Source: an uncultured Duncaniella sp.
GTDB lineage: Bacteria; Bacteroidota; Bacteroidia; Bacteroidales; Muribaculaceae
Length of the DNA stretch: 51,284 bases
Reading direction: 5' to 3'
NCBI GenBank assembly: GCA_910588795.1
Contig: CAJURI010000009.1
Coordinates: 1-51,284 of the forward strand
The notes below the pieces were generated by a model that had not been told where the DNA came from, did not search any database, and saw only the letters and a list, made by a program, of their open reading frames with translations. The first letter of the stretch is position 1. Each line of letters begins with the position of its first letter. The translations under genes were made by a program, and so were the position numbers. Of the stretch, positions 1-8,544 are shown in pieces.

Positions 1-72
1 TGTCGTTTTTTTATGCCCATATCTCTGAAATTACATACTTGCGAAACTTAAATAAATAAAACTTACGTCTTT

Positions 73-2262
73 ATGTCAAGTCTAAGATTCAAAGTCGTGG
101 AGGAGGCTTCCAACCGAAAGCCGGTTGCGGTCGAGATTCCTAAAGAGCGTCCTCAGGAGTACTATGCCTGCAAGGTGTTCAACAGAAAGAAGATGTTTGA
201 GTATCTTCCTGTCGAGACGTATAAAGCGTTGATTTACGCTATCGACAACAAGGAGCCTCTCTCCCGCAGCGTGGCTGACAGCGTTGCAGCAGGTATGAAG
301 CAGTGGGCCATAGACAATGGTGCCCGCCATTACACCCATTGGTTCCAGCCTCTCACAGAGACAACTGCCGAGAAGCATGACGGATTCGTAGAGCATGACG
401 GAAAAGGTGGTATGGTGGAGGAATTCACCGGCAAGCTCCTTGTGCAGCAGGAGCCTGACGCATCGAGTTTCCCCAACGGCGGAATACGCAACACCTTCGA
501 GGCCCGCGGCTATTCGGCATGGGACATATCATCGCCGGCATTCATCATTGACAATACCCTGTGTATCCCTACCATATTCATATCCTATACAGGAGAATCG
601 CTTGACTATAAGACACCTCTGCTTCGCGCTCTCACTGCTGTCGACAAGGCCGGCACCGCTGTGGCCCGGTATTTCGACCCCAATGTAAAGCATGTGATAT
701 CCAATCTCGGATGGGAACAGGAGTATTTCCTCGTCGATGAAGCTCTTTATGCCGCACGCCCTGACCTGGTGCTTACCGGACGCACGCTCATGGGGCATGA
801 GTCAGCCAAGAATCAGCAGCTTGAGGATCATTATTTCGGCGCGATACCTAAGAGGGTTGAGGCTTTCATGCTCGATCTCGAAATCGAGGCTCACAAGCTG
901 GGAATACCTTGCAAGACCCGTCACAATGAGGTGGCTCCCAATCAGTTTGAGCTTGCCCCCATATTTGAGGAGACCAATCTTGCCAATGACCACAACATGC
1001 TTCTGATGTCGGTGATGAATGAGGTGGCACGACGCCATAATTTCCGCGTTCTCCTTCATGAGAAGCCTTTTGCCGGGATCAATGGCTCGGGCAAGCATAA
1101 CAACTGGAGTCTCGGGACCGATACAGGCACACTCCTGTTTGCACCCGGCAAAACTCCGGTGGAGAATCTGCAGTTCATAACCTTCGTGGCAAATGTCATG
1201 GCAGCCGTGCATCGTCATAACGGGCTTCTCAAAGCCTCCATAATGTCGGCTACAAACTGCCATAGGCTCGGTGCTAACGAGGCTCCTCCGGCCATTATCT
1301 CGATATTCACCGGTACGCAGCTTTCCGAAGTACTCAACAAGATCATGAATTCCGACAAGGATGAGCTCATAGAGCTTTCAGGCAAGGATGAGATCAATCT
1401 TGGTGTGGCCCAGATCCCTGAACTCATGATCGACAATACCGATCGTAACCGAACATCGCCGTTTGCATTCACCGGCAATCGTTTTGAATTCCGTGCTGTA
1501 GGTTCGAGTGCCAACTGTGCATCGGCCATGATAGCCCTCAACGCCGCTATGGCTGAACAGCTTGCTGATTTCAAGTCAAAGGTCGATTCAAGACTTGAGG
1601 CCGGAGAGGAGCTCAACCATGCTCTCCTTGCCGAGATAAAGAACCTGCTTCTTTATTCGGAGCCTATACATTTCGATGGCAACGGCTACTCTGACGAATG
1701 GAAGGAGGAGGCTGCCCGCCGCGGTCTTGATTGCGAGACCAATCCCGCCTTGATATTCGATGCCTATCTGCGTCCTTCATCGGTGGAAATGTTCCGGAAG
1801 ACAGGGGTTATGACCCATGTGGAGCTTGAGGCTCGAAATGAGGTGAAATGGGAGATGTACACCAAAAAGATTCAGATAGAGGCTCGTGTGCTTGGCGATA
1901 TGGCGATCAACCATATAATACCTGTTGCAACGCGTTACCTGTCGATCCTTCTTGACAATATGGTGAAGATACGCGAGCTCTTCCCCGGCAACAAGGGAGT
2001 CGAGCTGTCGTCGCAGGATGCTGTCACTGTCGAGAAGATCATGGGGCATTGCTCTGTGATAAAAGAGGAGGTTGCCAAGATGGTGAACGCCCGTAAGGAT
2101 GCCAACAAGATCGAGAATGAGCGTGACAAGGCCATCGCATATTCCCTGCATGTGGCTCCATGCCTTGAGACCATACGTTACCATGTGGACAAACTCGAAC
2201 TGCTTGTCGATAATGAAATGTGGCCTCTGCCGAAATATCGTGAGCTCCTGTTCATAAGATAA
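73..2262 (+). CDS. glnN: Type III glutamine synthetase
   Basis: Cytoplasmic enzyme that condenses glutamate and ammonia to glutamine at the cost of ATP, the entry point of nitrogen assimilation. At 729 residues it has the length of the GSIII class found in Bacteroidota, far longer than GSI (about 470). Visible GSIII signatures are HYTHWFQP (residues 86-93), GWEQEYFLVD (213-222), RHNEVAPNQFELAP (283-296) and the ATP-site block KPFAGINGSGKHNNWS (331-346). The gene stands alone, ending in a strong terminator before priA. The 72 bases upstream hold no promoter I can call with confidence. The ATG is preceded by an A-rich tract rather than a clear Shine-Dalgarno sequence, usual for this phylum. Identification is secure. 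Confidence 0.97.
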   Translation: MSSLRFKVVEEASNRKPVAVEIPKERPQEYYACKVFNRKKMFEYLPVETYKALIYAIDNKEPLSRSVADSVAAGMKQWAIDNGARHYTHWFQPLTETTAEKHDGFVEHDGKGGMVEEFTGKLLVQQEPDASSFPNGGIRNTFEARGYSAWDISSPAFIIDNTLCIPTIFISYTGESLDYKTPLLRALTAVDKAGTAVARYFDPNVKHVISNLGWEQEYFLVDEALYAARPDLVLTGRTLMGHESAKNQQLEDHYFGAIPKRVEAFMLDLEIEAHKLGIPCKTRHNEVAPNQFELAPIFEETNLANDHNMLLMSVMNEVARRHNFRVLLHEKPFAGINGSGKHNNWSLGTDTGTLLFAPGKTPVENLQFITFVANVMAAVHRHNGLLKASIMSATNCHRLGANEAPPAIISIFTGTQLSEVLNKIMNSDKDELIELSGKDEINLGVAQIPELMIDNTDRNRTSPFAFTGNRFEFRAVGSSANCASAMIALNAAMAEQLADFKSKVDSRLEAGEELNHALLAEIKNLLLYSEPIHFDGNGYSDEWKEEAARRGLDCETNPALIFDAYLRPSSVEMFRKTGVMTHVELEARNEVKWEMYTKKIQIEARVLGDMAINHIIPVATRYLSILLDNMVKIRELFPGNKGVELSSQDAVTVEKIMGHCSVIKEEVAKMVNARKDANKIENERDKAIAYSLHVAPCLETIRYHVDKLELLVDNEMWPLPKYRELLFIR

Positions 2263-2273
2263 ATGTGACAGCG

Positions 2274-2294
2274 TAAAGACTAAAGACTAAAGAC
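2274..2294. repeat. Three tandem copies of TAAAGAC
   Basis: The heptamer TAAAGAC occurs three times head to tail just after the glnN stop codon and just before its terminator. Probably a small slippage-generated repeat without function. Confidence 0.8.
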
Positions 2295-2300
2295 TTGAGG

Positions 2301-2357
2301 TGCGGCAAAATCATGGGTGTTATGCCCGCTCTGTGATTTTGCCGCATCTTCTTTTTT
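2301..2357 (+). terminator. Rho-independent terminator of glnN
   Basis: A 13-bp perfect stem pairs TGCGGCAAAATCA (2301-2313) with TGATTTTGCCGCA (2334-2346) around a 20-nt loop. It is followed by a pyrimidine-rich run ending in six T. It separates glnN from priA, so the two genes are probably transcribed independently. Confidence 0.9.
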
Positions 2358-2397
2358 CCCTTTGGCCGATTTATTTCCGGTTATGGAGGATTTTTAC

Positions 2398-2405
2398 TAA
2401 ATTTG
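2398..2405 (+). promoter_or_regulatory. Possible -7 box of priA
   Basis: TAAATTTG fits the Bacteroidota -7 consensus TAnnTTTG, but no TTTG lies at the usual 19-21 nt upstream. If it is used, transcription would begin almost at the priA ATG (2410), giving a leaderless or nearly leaderless mRNA. Confidence 0.4.
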
Positions 2406-2409
2406 GGCT

Positions 2410-4884
2410 ATGTTATTTGCTGAAGTCCTTTTGCCTGTCCCTATTGCGGGGACTTTTACCTACAGAGTGCCTGCCGAAATGGAAAAAGCATTGGGTGTGG
2501 GCCATCGGGTCATTGTGCCGTTTGGCAGAAGGAAATCATATACCGGGATAGTAAGCGCGCTTACTCCGATAGAGCCTAAAGGATATGAGGTCAAGGAGAT
2601 AATGATGCGTGTGGATGACCATCCTGTGGTGAGGCATCCTCAGTTGAAGTTTTGGAACTGGGTTGCCGATTATTATCTGTGCACTCCGGGCGAGGTGTTT
2701 AAGGCTGCTGTTCCGGCCGGGCTTAAGATAGAGAGCGAGACATTCATCTCACCGGTGCCGGGATTTGAGGAGGACGAGAATGATCGTCTTTCCACGAAAG
2801 AGCTTGCATTGCTTGAGGGATTGCTTGCCTCAGGTGAGAAAAAGCTTAGCCTTGATACCCTTGCACGTAAAACTGGTATCACAACCGTAGGCCCTGCTGT
2901 GAATTCTCTTCTTGCTCGAAATGCGGTGATGATTTCAGAGAATCTGGTGGAGCGTTACCATGCACGTAAGGAGACATATGTCAGACTTACTGCCTCGCGT
3001 GGTGACGGAGACGCCCTTCATGCCGCGTTTGACGCTGTAAAGAAAGGGTCTAAACAGGAGACTGCGCTTCTTGCCTTGATCGAGATGTCGGGTTTCATGA
3101 GGCAGAGTCTTGCCGAACCTGTCGAGGTGACCCGTGCCGCGCTTATGGAGCGTTCAGGCGTGACTTCCGCTGTGATATCGGCTATGGCAAAGAAGGGGAT
3201 AGTGGAGATTTATACATGCAAGATAAGCCGTTTCTCATATAGCGGACGCCCGAGCGGAGTGCTCCCAAGTCTTACCGATACTCAGAAAGAGGCTCTTGAC
3301 AGGATACACAAGTCATGGTTTGACAAGGACATCACCCTCCTGCGCGGAGTCACATCGAGCGGCAAGACCGAGTTGTATATCCATCTCATAGATTATGTGA
3401 TGCGGCAGGGGCGTCAGGTGCTATATCTTGTGCCTGAGATCGCTCTTACCACACAGCTCACATCCAGGCTGCAGAGAGTGTTTGGCGACAAAGTGCTTAT
3501 CTATCACTCAAAATTCTCCGACAATGAACGCGTGGAAATATGGAACAGGCTTCTTGGCGAGACTTCGCCATGTGTCGTGATAGGTGCCCGTTCATCGGTG
3601 TTTCTTCCCTTCAGTTCGCTTGGGCTTGTCATAGTCGATGAGGAGCACGAGTCTGCCTATAAGCAGCAGGATCCGGCACCGCGTTATAATGCGCGTGATG
3701 CGGCAGTGGTGCTGGCATCGATGCATGGGGCTAAGACATTGTTGGGAAGTGCCACCCCTTCGGTAGAGACATACTGGAAGGCTGTGAACGGACGTTACGG
3801 ACTTGTGGAGCTGTTGGAGAGATACGAGGGCGGACAGCTGCCTGAAATGCGTCTCGTGGACATGACGCTCGCTCGTAAAAAAGGAGAGGTCAAGGGTATA
3901 TTCTCCGACGAGTTGCGCCGTGAGGTGGCCGGTGCTCTTGAGCGTGGATTGCAGTCCATACTTTTTCTGAATAGGCGTGGTTACGCTCCTGTGGCTCGTT
4001 GCAAAATGTGCGGGTTTGTGCCCAAGTGCGACTATTGCGATGTGTCACTGACGTATCACCGGCGTATTGACAAACTGCTATGCCACTATTGCGGAACGCC
4101 ATATGGCGTTCCCGAGGTGTGTCCCGCATGCAAGGAGCCGGGAATTGAAGTGCTCGGCTACGGGACCGAACGTATCGAGGAGGAGATTGATGCCTGTTTC
4201 CCTGACGCGGTGATAGCCCGTCTTGACCTCGACACCACGCGCAACAAGGATGGCTATGAGAGCATTATCGAATCGTTTTCGCAGGGAAAGTCACAGATCC
4301 TTGTGGGCACACAGATGGTGACGAAAGGTCTGGATTTCGGTAATGTGAGTGTCGTGGGTGTTGTCAATGCCGACGCTATAATAAATTTCCCGGATTTCCG
4401 TTCGGCCGAAAGAGCTTTCAATATGATAGAGCAGGTGGCCGGACGTGCCGGACGTAAGAACATGGAGGGCCGTGTTGTGGTGCAGACGTATAGCCCGTCA
4501 CATCCGTTGTTTGGCTTTCTGCTCGGGCATGATTATCAGGGTTTCTATGCCCATGAGCTTGAGGAGCGGCGCAAATTCAATTATCCGCCGTTTGTCCGTG
4601 TCATATATATATATGTCAAGCACAAGGACCCTGTTGCGGTGGGTACCGTAGCCAATGAATTTGCGTCAAAATTAAGGGCATTGCTCGGAAACCGCATTTC
4701 CGGGCCGGAAGAGCCTGCTGTGGCAAGAGTGCAGACTCTTTATATAAGGCGCATAATGCTTAAGGTCGAGACCAATGCTTCGGTATCGAAAGTGAAGGCT
4801 CTGCTTAATGACGTTAGGATTGAAATGACCAATGCCGGCAGGCTGTCAGGAGCGACTGTCTACTACGATGTGGATCCAATGTAG
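2410..4884 (+). CDS. priA: Primosomal protein N' (PriA helicase)
   Basis: DEAH-type 3'-to-5' DNA helicase that recognises stalled forks and recombination intermediates and reloads the replicative helicase. The N-terminus AEVLLPVPIAGTFTYRVP is the typical start of the PriA DNA-binding domain and fixes the start codon. The Walker A motif GVTSSGKTE is near residue 312 and the Walker B motif DEEH near 408. Between about 530 and 580 lie four CxxC-type pairs (CKMC, CDYC, CHYC, CPAC), the two zinc sites of PriA. QVAGRAGR is helicase motif VI. The length of 824 is normal for Bacteroidota. The last 39 bases overlap the convergent VanZ-like gene on the other strand. Confidence 0.97.
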   Translation: MLFAEVLLPVPIAGTFTYRVPAEMEKALGVGHRVIVPFGRRKSYTGIVSALTPIEPKGYEVKEIMMRVDDHPVVRHPQLKFWNWVADYYLCTPGEVFKAAVPAGLKIESETFISPVPGFEEDENDRLSTKELALLEGLLASGEKKLSLDTLARKTGITTVGPAVNSLLARNAVMISENLVERYHARKETYVRLTASRGDGDALHAAFDAVKKGSKQETALLALIEMSGFMRQSLAEPVEVTRAALMERSGVTSAVISAMAKKGIVEIYTCKISRFSYSGRPSGVLPSLTDTQKEALDRIHKSWFDKDITLLRGVTSSGKTELYIHLIDYVMRQGRQVLYLVPEIALTTQLTSRLQRVFGDKVLIYHSKFSDNERVEIWNRLLGETSPCVVIGARSSVFLPFSSLGLVIVDEEHESAYKQQDPAPRYNARDAAVVLASMHGAKTLLGSATPSVETYWKAVNGRYGLVELLERYEGGQLPEMRLVDMTLARKKGEVKGIFSDELRREVAGALERGLQSILFLNRRGYAPVARCKMCGFVPKCDYCDVSLTYHRRIDKLLCHYCGTPYGVPEVCPACKEPGIEVLGYGTERIEEEIDACFPDAVIARLDLDTTRNKDGYESIIESFSQGKSQILVGTQMVTKGLDFGNVSVVGVVNADAIINFPDFRSAERAFNMIEQVAGRAGRKNMEGRVVVQTYSPSHPLFGFLLGHDYQGFYAHELEERRKFNYPPFVRVIYIYVKHKDPVAVGTVANEFASKLRALLGNRISGPEEPAVARVQTLYIRRIMLKVETNASVSKVKALLNDVRIEMTNAGRLSGATVYYDVDPM

Positions 4885-5256
4885 CCAACGGCACACCGGG
4901 ACAGCGGCGAATGCTCCGAGATTATTCGCAAGTATGTCGAAAATGTCGTTTCCGCTGCGGCCCAATTGCATGGCATATTGAAGGTACTCTGCAACCGCGC
5001 CTATGACGGCTGAGGCTGTTGCCGCCAAAATGGCTGCGCCCATGCCGAGAGGTTGGCCTATGCGCCAGCGGTCGAATATGAAAGTGCCTGTCAGCCCTCC
5101 GAACATTATGAAATGGACTATCTTGTCGGCTCCTTCGAAGAGATGTACTTCATTCTCTCCCAGCGGTTGCGGGAAGAGGGTGAGATATATGATCGCTATC
5201 AGCACCACCATGGTGGGCTGATAGCGAGGTATGTGCCGGATTATCGGGCTGCCCAC
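4846..5256 (-). CDS. VanZ-like membrane protein
   Basis: Small integral membrane protein of the VanZ-like family (136 residues). Predicted membrane segments are near residues 15-30 (VVLIAIIYLTLF), 45-62, 70-92 and 105-122. The family hallmark is a charged DKIVHFIMFG stretch after the first loop, and a late segment carries the conserved ND.FDILANNLGA. Role unknown in most members; the founder affects teicoplanin resistance. The start used here is GTG at 5256, overlapping the upstream DUF3332 gene by 16 nt. An ATG at 5211 would shorten it by 15 residues and is also possible. The 3' end overlaps the end of priA by 39 nt on the opposite strand. Confidence 0.8.
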   Translation of the reverse strand: MGSPIIRHIPRYQPTMVVLIAIIYLTLFPQPLGENEVHLFEGADKIVHFIMFGGLTGTFIFDRWRIGQPLGMGAAILAATASAVIGAVAEYLQYAMQLGRSGNDIFDILANNLGAFAAVPVCRWLHWIHIVVDSRS

Positions 5257-5786
5257 AGTGAATTGTCAGCTTGTGCGCGATAGGCGAGGAGGCCGTCATC
5301 TGACAGCTCTACTATCATCCCCTTGCCGTCGGCTGTAGGCATTTTCACGTGGCTGCCGTCGACGAATGTCATGAACTCCATGTTCTCCCCTGAGGGCATT
5401 GCCACTGACCATGTCTGTTGTGCCATGTCGAAATCGAGGCGTACTTCTGATCCGTCGTTTTCCGAGGTTATGGTATAGCCTTTTCCATCACACTCCACAA
5501 TGTAACGTCCGTCCTGACCGTCGATAACTTTCTTTCCCGAGGCCATGGGGTTGGATCCGCTCCAGAATTCTATGGAGTTTATCACCAGGATGTCGGCGAG
5601 AGCCGAGACCTCATAGACCGGCAGAATCCAGAATCCGATGAATACAAGCTCGTTGACTATCTTGCTGCCGATTGACTTGTTCCATGAGAGCAGTTTATTG
5701 GTAAGGGCAAAGCTGCCTATGCATGAGGTGAACACCGGAATGGAGATTGCGGCAATGAGTGCCACAGGAATGAGACGTTTTTTCAT
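5241..5786 (-). CDS. DUF3332 lipoprotein-like membrane protein
   Basis: 181-residue protein that matches the DUF3332 family as I know it: a short N-terminal hydrophobic segment ending in a lipobox-like FTSC (Cys21), the motif GSFALTNKLLSWN, then a hydrophobic stretch near residues 46-70 containing GFWILPVYE. The rest is a polar beta-rich domain. It is probably exported or membrane-anchored with a periplasmic domain. No biochemical function is established for the family. It lies just upstream of, and overlaps, the VanZ-like gene, so the pair is likely cotranscribed. The gap to the upstream transglycosylase gene is only 60 bp and has no terminator. Confidence 0.75.
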   Translation of the reverse strand: MKKRLIPVALIAAISIPVFTSCIGSFALTNKLLSWNKSIGSKIVNELVFIGFWILPVYEVSALADILVINSIEFWSGSNPMASGKKVIDGQDGRYIVECDGKGYTITSENDGSEVRLDFDMAQQTWSVAMPSGENMEFMTFVDGSHVKMPTADGKGMIVELSDDGLLAYRAQADNSLWAAR

Positions 5787-5846
5787 GAGAAATGTATTTT
5801 TAATTAGTTGGGATTAGTGTTGTGTCGATTGTATGAAGATCATTCT

Positions 5847-7238
5847 CTATCCATGGACCTTTGATTTGGCATAATAGCTGTATACGCGGTTGACATAATC
5901 GAAAGTCTCACGCCCTCGCGAGTATCCGAATCTTACCACAGGGTCCTTGTAATAGCGGGGATTGGATTTCCACAGGATTGCTTTTGCCACGTTGTCATCC
6001 CATTTCTGTGGGTCGAGTCCGTATTTGTCGGCAAGTGCTATTGCGTCGAGCACATGGGCAAGACCTGAGTTGTAGGATGCGATGACAAATTTCTTCCGTT
6101 CCTGATCGTCCGGCACACGGCTCTTGAGCTGCTTGTCGAGATCTCTTAGTAGTTTCAGGGATGTCTCTACGGCTATGTCTTTTTTCATCACGCTCTTGGC
6201 GGTCTGTCCGTATCCCTTCGCTGTTCGGGGCATTATCTGCATAAGTCCGCGCGCTCCGGCCCAGGACACTGCTGTAGAGTCGAATTTGCTTTCCACATAT
6301 GCCTGCGATGCAAGCAGTTTCCAGTCCCAGTCATATTTGCCTGCGTAACGCTTGAAAAGGTGGTCGAACGGGGACACCCTTCCGGCGGTGGATACGAATC
6401 TGTTGCCCGGCTCATTTTTGCTCAACTCAAAATATCGTTTTAGGAGCCTTGCCTGTTTGCCACGGTTGACATCGGTGTTTAGCCATGCGTTTATGCTGTC
6501 GCCGAGCCATTTTTTGTCAGGAGCCACAGCCCATCCCGATCTCTGCTCGAAACTCAATGGCATGTTTATGTCAAGATCATTGTAATATGTCTTGTTTATC
6601 ATGGCTATGTCACTGTCGACTACCGTGAGAGGTATTTTCCCTTCGCTCACCATGGCTATGAGGTCCTCGGTTATCATGGTGTCTCGGTTGACGGGATGTA
6701 TGTTTATCCCTCCACCAAGTTCCTGATTGAGGTTTATCATACGAGCCTCATACTTGGAGTCGGCCTCCACGTAGACGTCCTTGCCGACAAGCCCTGTGAC
6801 ATCGGTTATGAGTTCCTCTTCCCCGCGCCGGGGCTGTACGAGCACCTGTGTCGTGATGTTTTCAGGTCCGCAGGCCACCACTTTCTCCTTGTATTCGGCT
6901 GTGATTGGCACCTCATAGGCAATCAGGTCTACCTTGCCTGAATCGAGCATCTCTATGGCTCGTGAAAGCGAGGGCGCGATGTTGACTTTGAGTGTGAGCC
7001 CGCGGTCCACGGCTATGGCCGTGATGAGCTCGTAGTCATAACCCATCTCTTGCCCGCGATATATGAAGTACGAGGTCGGGCTGTAGAGGGTGACGACATG
7101 TAGAGTGTCGGGTATCTCGTGGACTGATGTCTCGTGACCGCTCTTGCCCGGGCCTGCATTTGCGCATGAGTAAAGTGAGCATGCCGCTGATATCAGAGTC
7201 AGTGCGGCGGTCAGATGTAGGATAAGGGATCGTTTCAT
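5847..7238 (-). CDS. mltF: MltF-like lytic transglycosylase with solute-binding domain
   Basis: Envelope murein hydrolase that cleaves the MurNAc-GlcNAc bond to 1,6-anhydro-muropeptides. The N-terminus is a signal peptide with candidate lipobox cysteines at residues 20 and 25, so it is probably an outer-membrane lipoprotein. Residues about 42-270 form a family 3 solute-binding domain (YFIYRGQEMGYDYEL at its start). Residues about 290-440 are the GH23 SLT domain, with catalytic Glu in AYVESKFD (near 314), followed by GARGLMQIMPRTA and SYNSGLAHV. This two-domain order and the 463-residue length match MltF. In E. coli the first domain controls the enzyme in response to muropeptides; by analogy the same may hold here. 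Confidence 0.9.
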   Translation of the reverse strand: MKRSLILHLTAALTLISAACSLYSCANAGPGKSGHETSVHEIPDTLHVVTLYSPTSYFIYRGQEMGYDYELITAIAVDRGLTLKVNIAPSLSRAIEMLDSGKVDLIAYEVPITAEYKEKVVACGPENITTQVLVQPRRGEEELITDVTGLVGKDVYVEADSKYEARMINLNQELGGGINIHPVNRDTMITEDLIAMVSEGKIPLTVVDSDIAMINKTYYNDLDINMPLSFEQRSGWAVAPDKKWLGDSINAWLNTDVNRGKQARLLKRYFELSKNEPGNRFVSTAGRVSPFDHLFKRYAGKYDWDWKLLASQAYVESKFDSTAVSWAGARGLMQIMPRTAKGYGQTAKSVMKKDIAVETSLKLLRDLDKQLKSRVPDDQERKKFVIASYNSGLAHVLDAIALADKYGLDPQKWDDNVAKAILWKSNPRYYKDPVVRFGYSRGRETFDYVNRVYSYYAKSKVHG

Positions 7239-7257
7239 TTGATTGAGGAGAGGATGT

Positions 7258-7290
7258 ATGGCGGTCCCGTGTTCAGTCAGGCACCGCCAT
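7258..7290 (-). terminator. Hairpin after the AIR synthase gene
   Basis: ATGGCGGT (7258-7265) and ACCGCCAT (7283-7290) form an 8-bp stem with a 17-nt loop just beyond the purM stop codon. No T-run follows on the minus strand, so it may only slow or stabilise the transcript rather than end it. Confidence 0.45.
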
Positions 7291-7300
7291 GCGTTAGGGG

Positions 7301-8467
7301 TTAGTATTCAAACGTGCCGGCCTCGGTGGTTATGGTGAGGCGGTTTGTCGGGGCCTCTTCGACGCGGCCCACTATGCGGGCCTCGATGTTGAAGCTCCCT
7401 GCTATGTCTATTACTTCCCGGGCATGGTCGGGGGTCACGTAGATCTCCATTCGGTGTCCCATATTGAATACTTTGAACATTTCGCTCCAGGGGGTGCCGC
7501 TTTCTTTCTGTATGAGGTCAAACAGCGGCGGGACGGGGAACAGGTTGTCCTTTATGACGTGCTTGCCGTTGACAAAGTGCATTACTTTGGTCTGTGCGCC
7601 GCCGGTGCAGTGTATCATGCCGTCAATTGCTGGACGCATTTCGGTGAGCAGTCTCTTTATCACCGGGGCGTAGGTCCTGGTGGGGGAGAGCACGAGCTGT
7701 CCTGCTGTGAGTGAGGTGCCTTCTACAGGATCGGTGAGTCTCTTTGATCCTGAATACACAAGTTCATCGGGCACAGCGGCATCGAATGTTTCGGGATATT
7801 TTTCTGCAAGGTATTTTGCAAACACGTCATGGCGTGCCGAGGTGAGCCCGTTGCTGCCCATGCCGCCGTTGTAGCGGTCCTCGTATGTGGCCTGTCCGAA
7901 TGAAGCGAGTCCTACTATCACGTCGCCAGCCTTGATGTTGGCGTTGTTTATCACATCGGCACGCCTCATGCGGCATGTCACGGTGGAGTCGACTATGATG
8001 GTGCGCACGAGATCGCCCACGTCGGCAGTCTCGCCGCCGGTAGAGTAGATCCCTACTCCCATTTCGCGAAGCCTGGCAAGAAGTTCCTCGGTGCCGTTGA
8101 TTATTGCGGATATAACTTCGCCGGGTATGAGGTTTTTGTTTCGGCCTATGGTGGAGGACACAAGGATATTGTCGGTGGCACCGACACACAGCAGGTCATC
8201 GGTATTCATTACAAGGGCGTCCTGAGCTATCCCTTTCCATACGCTCAGATCCCCGGTCTCGCGCCAGTAGGCATATGCGAGTGACGACTTGGTGCCGGCT
8301 CCGTCGGCGTGCATTATGTTACACCATTCCGGGTCGCCGCCGAGAATGTCGGGGATTATTTTGCAGAAGGCTTGAGGAAAAATGCCTTTGTCGATATTTT
8401 TTATGGCGTTGTGGACATCTTCCTTGGATGCGGATACTCCACGCAGGTTGTAACGCTGGTCGCTCAT
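7301..8467 (-). CDS. purM: AIR synthase (phosphoribosylformylglycinamidine cyclo-ligase)
   Basis: Cytosolic purine enzyme that closes the imidazole ring of FGAM with ATP to give AIR. The 388-residue protein has the PurM fold signatures: DGAGTKSSLAY (residues 55-65, the DGxGTK motif), NTDDLLCVGA in the position of the family's MxxNDxxxxGA, and GIYSTGGETADVGD corresponding to the conserved GGETA block. Its length and sequence are those of the Bacteroidota subtype, longer than the 345-residue E. coli enzyme. No other pur gene is nearby. Its own promoter is visible upstream. Confidence 0.93.
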   Translation of the reverse strand: MSDQRYNLRGVSASKEDVHNAIKNIDKGIFPQAFCKIIPDILGGDPEWCNIMHADGAGTKSSLAYAYWRETGDLSVWKGIAQDALVMNTDDLLCVGATDNILVSSTIGRNKNLIPGEVISAIINGTEELLARLREMGVGIYSTGGETADVGDLVRTIIVDSTVTCRMRRADVINNANIKAGDVIVGLASFGQATYEDRYNGGMGSNGLTSARHDVFAKYLAEKYPETFDAAVPDELVYSGSKRLTDPVEGTSLTAGQLVLSPTRTYAPVIKRLLTEMRPAIDGMIHCTGGAQTKVMHFVNGKHVIKDNLFPVPPLFDLIQKESGTPWSEMFKVFNMGHRMEIYVTPDHAREVIDIAGSFNIEARIVGRVEEAPTNRLTITTEAGTFEY

Positions 8468-8510
8468 GGGACTTTTCTGTTGAATGTTGTCGATAGTTGA
8501 AACTTTACTG

Positions 8511-8542
8511 CAAAGTTACAAAAAAATGAATGAAGAATCAAT
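8511..8542 (-). promoter_or_regulatory. Promoter of purM
   Basis: On the minus strand TAACTTTG (8511-8518) is an exact TAnnTTTG box. It is preceded, after exactly 20 nt, by ATTG (8539-8542), one base from the TTTG consensus. Predicted start of transcription is near 8505, giving a leader of about 40 nt. Confidence 0.75.
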
Positions 8543-8544
8543 AT

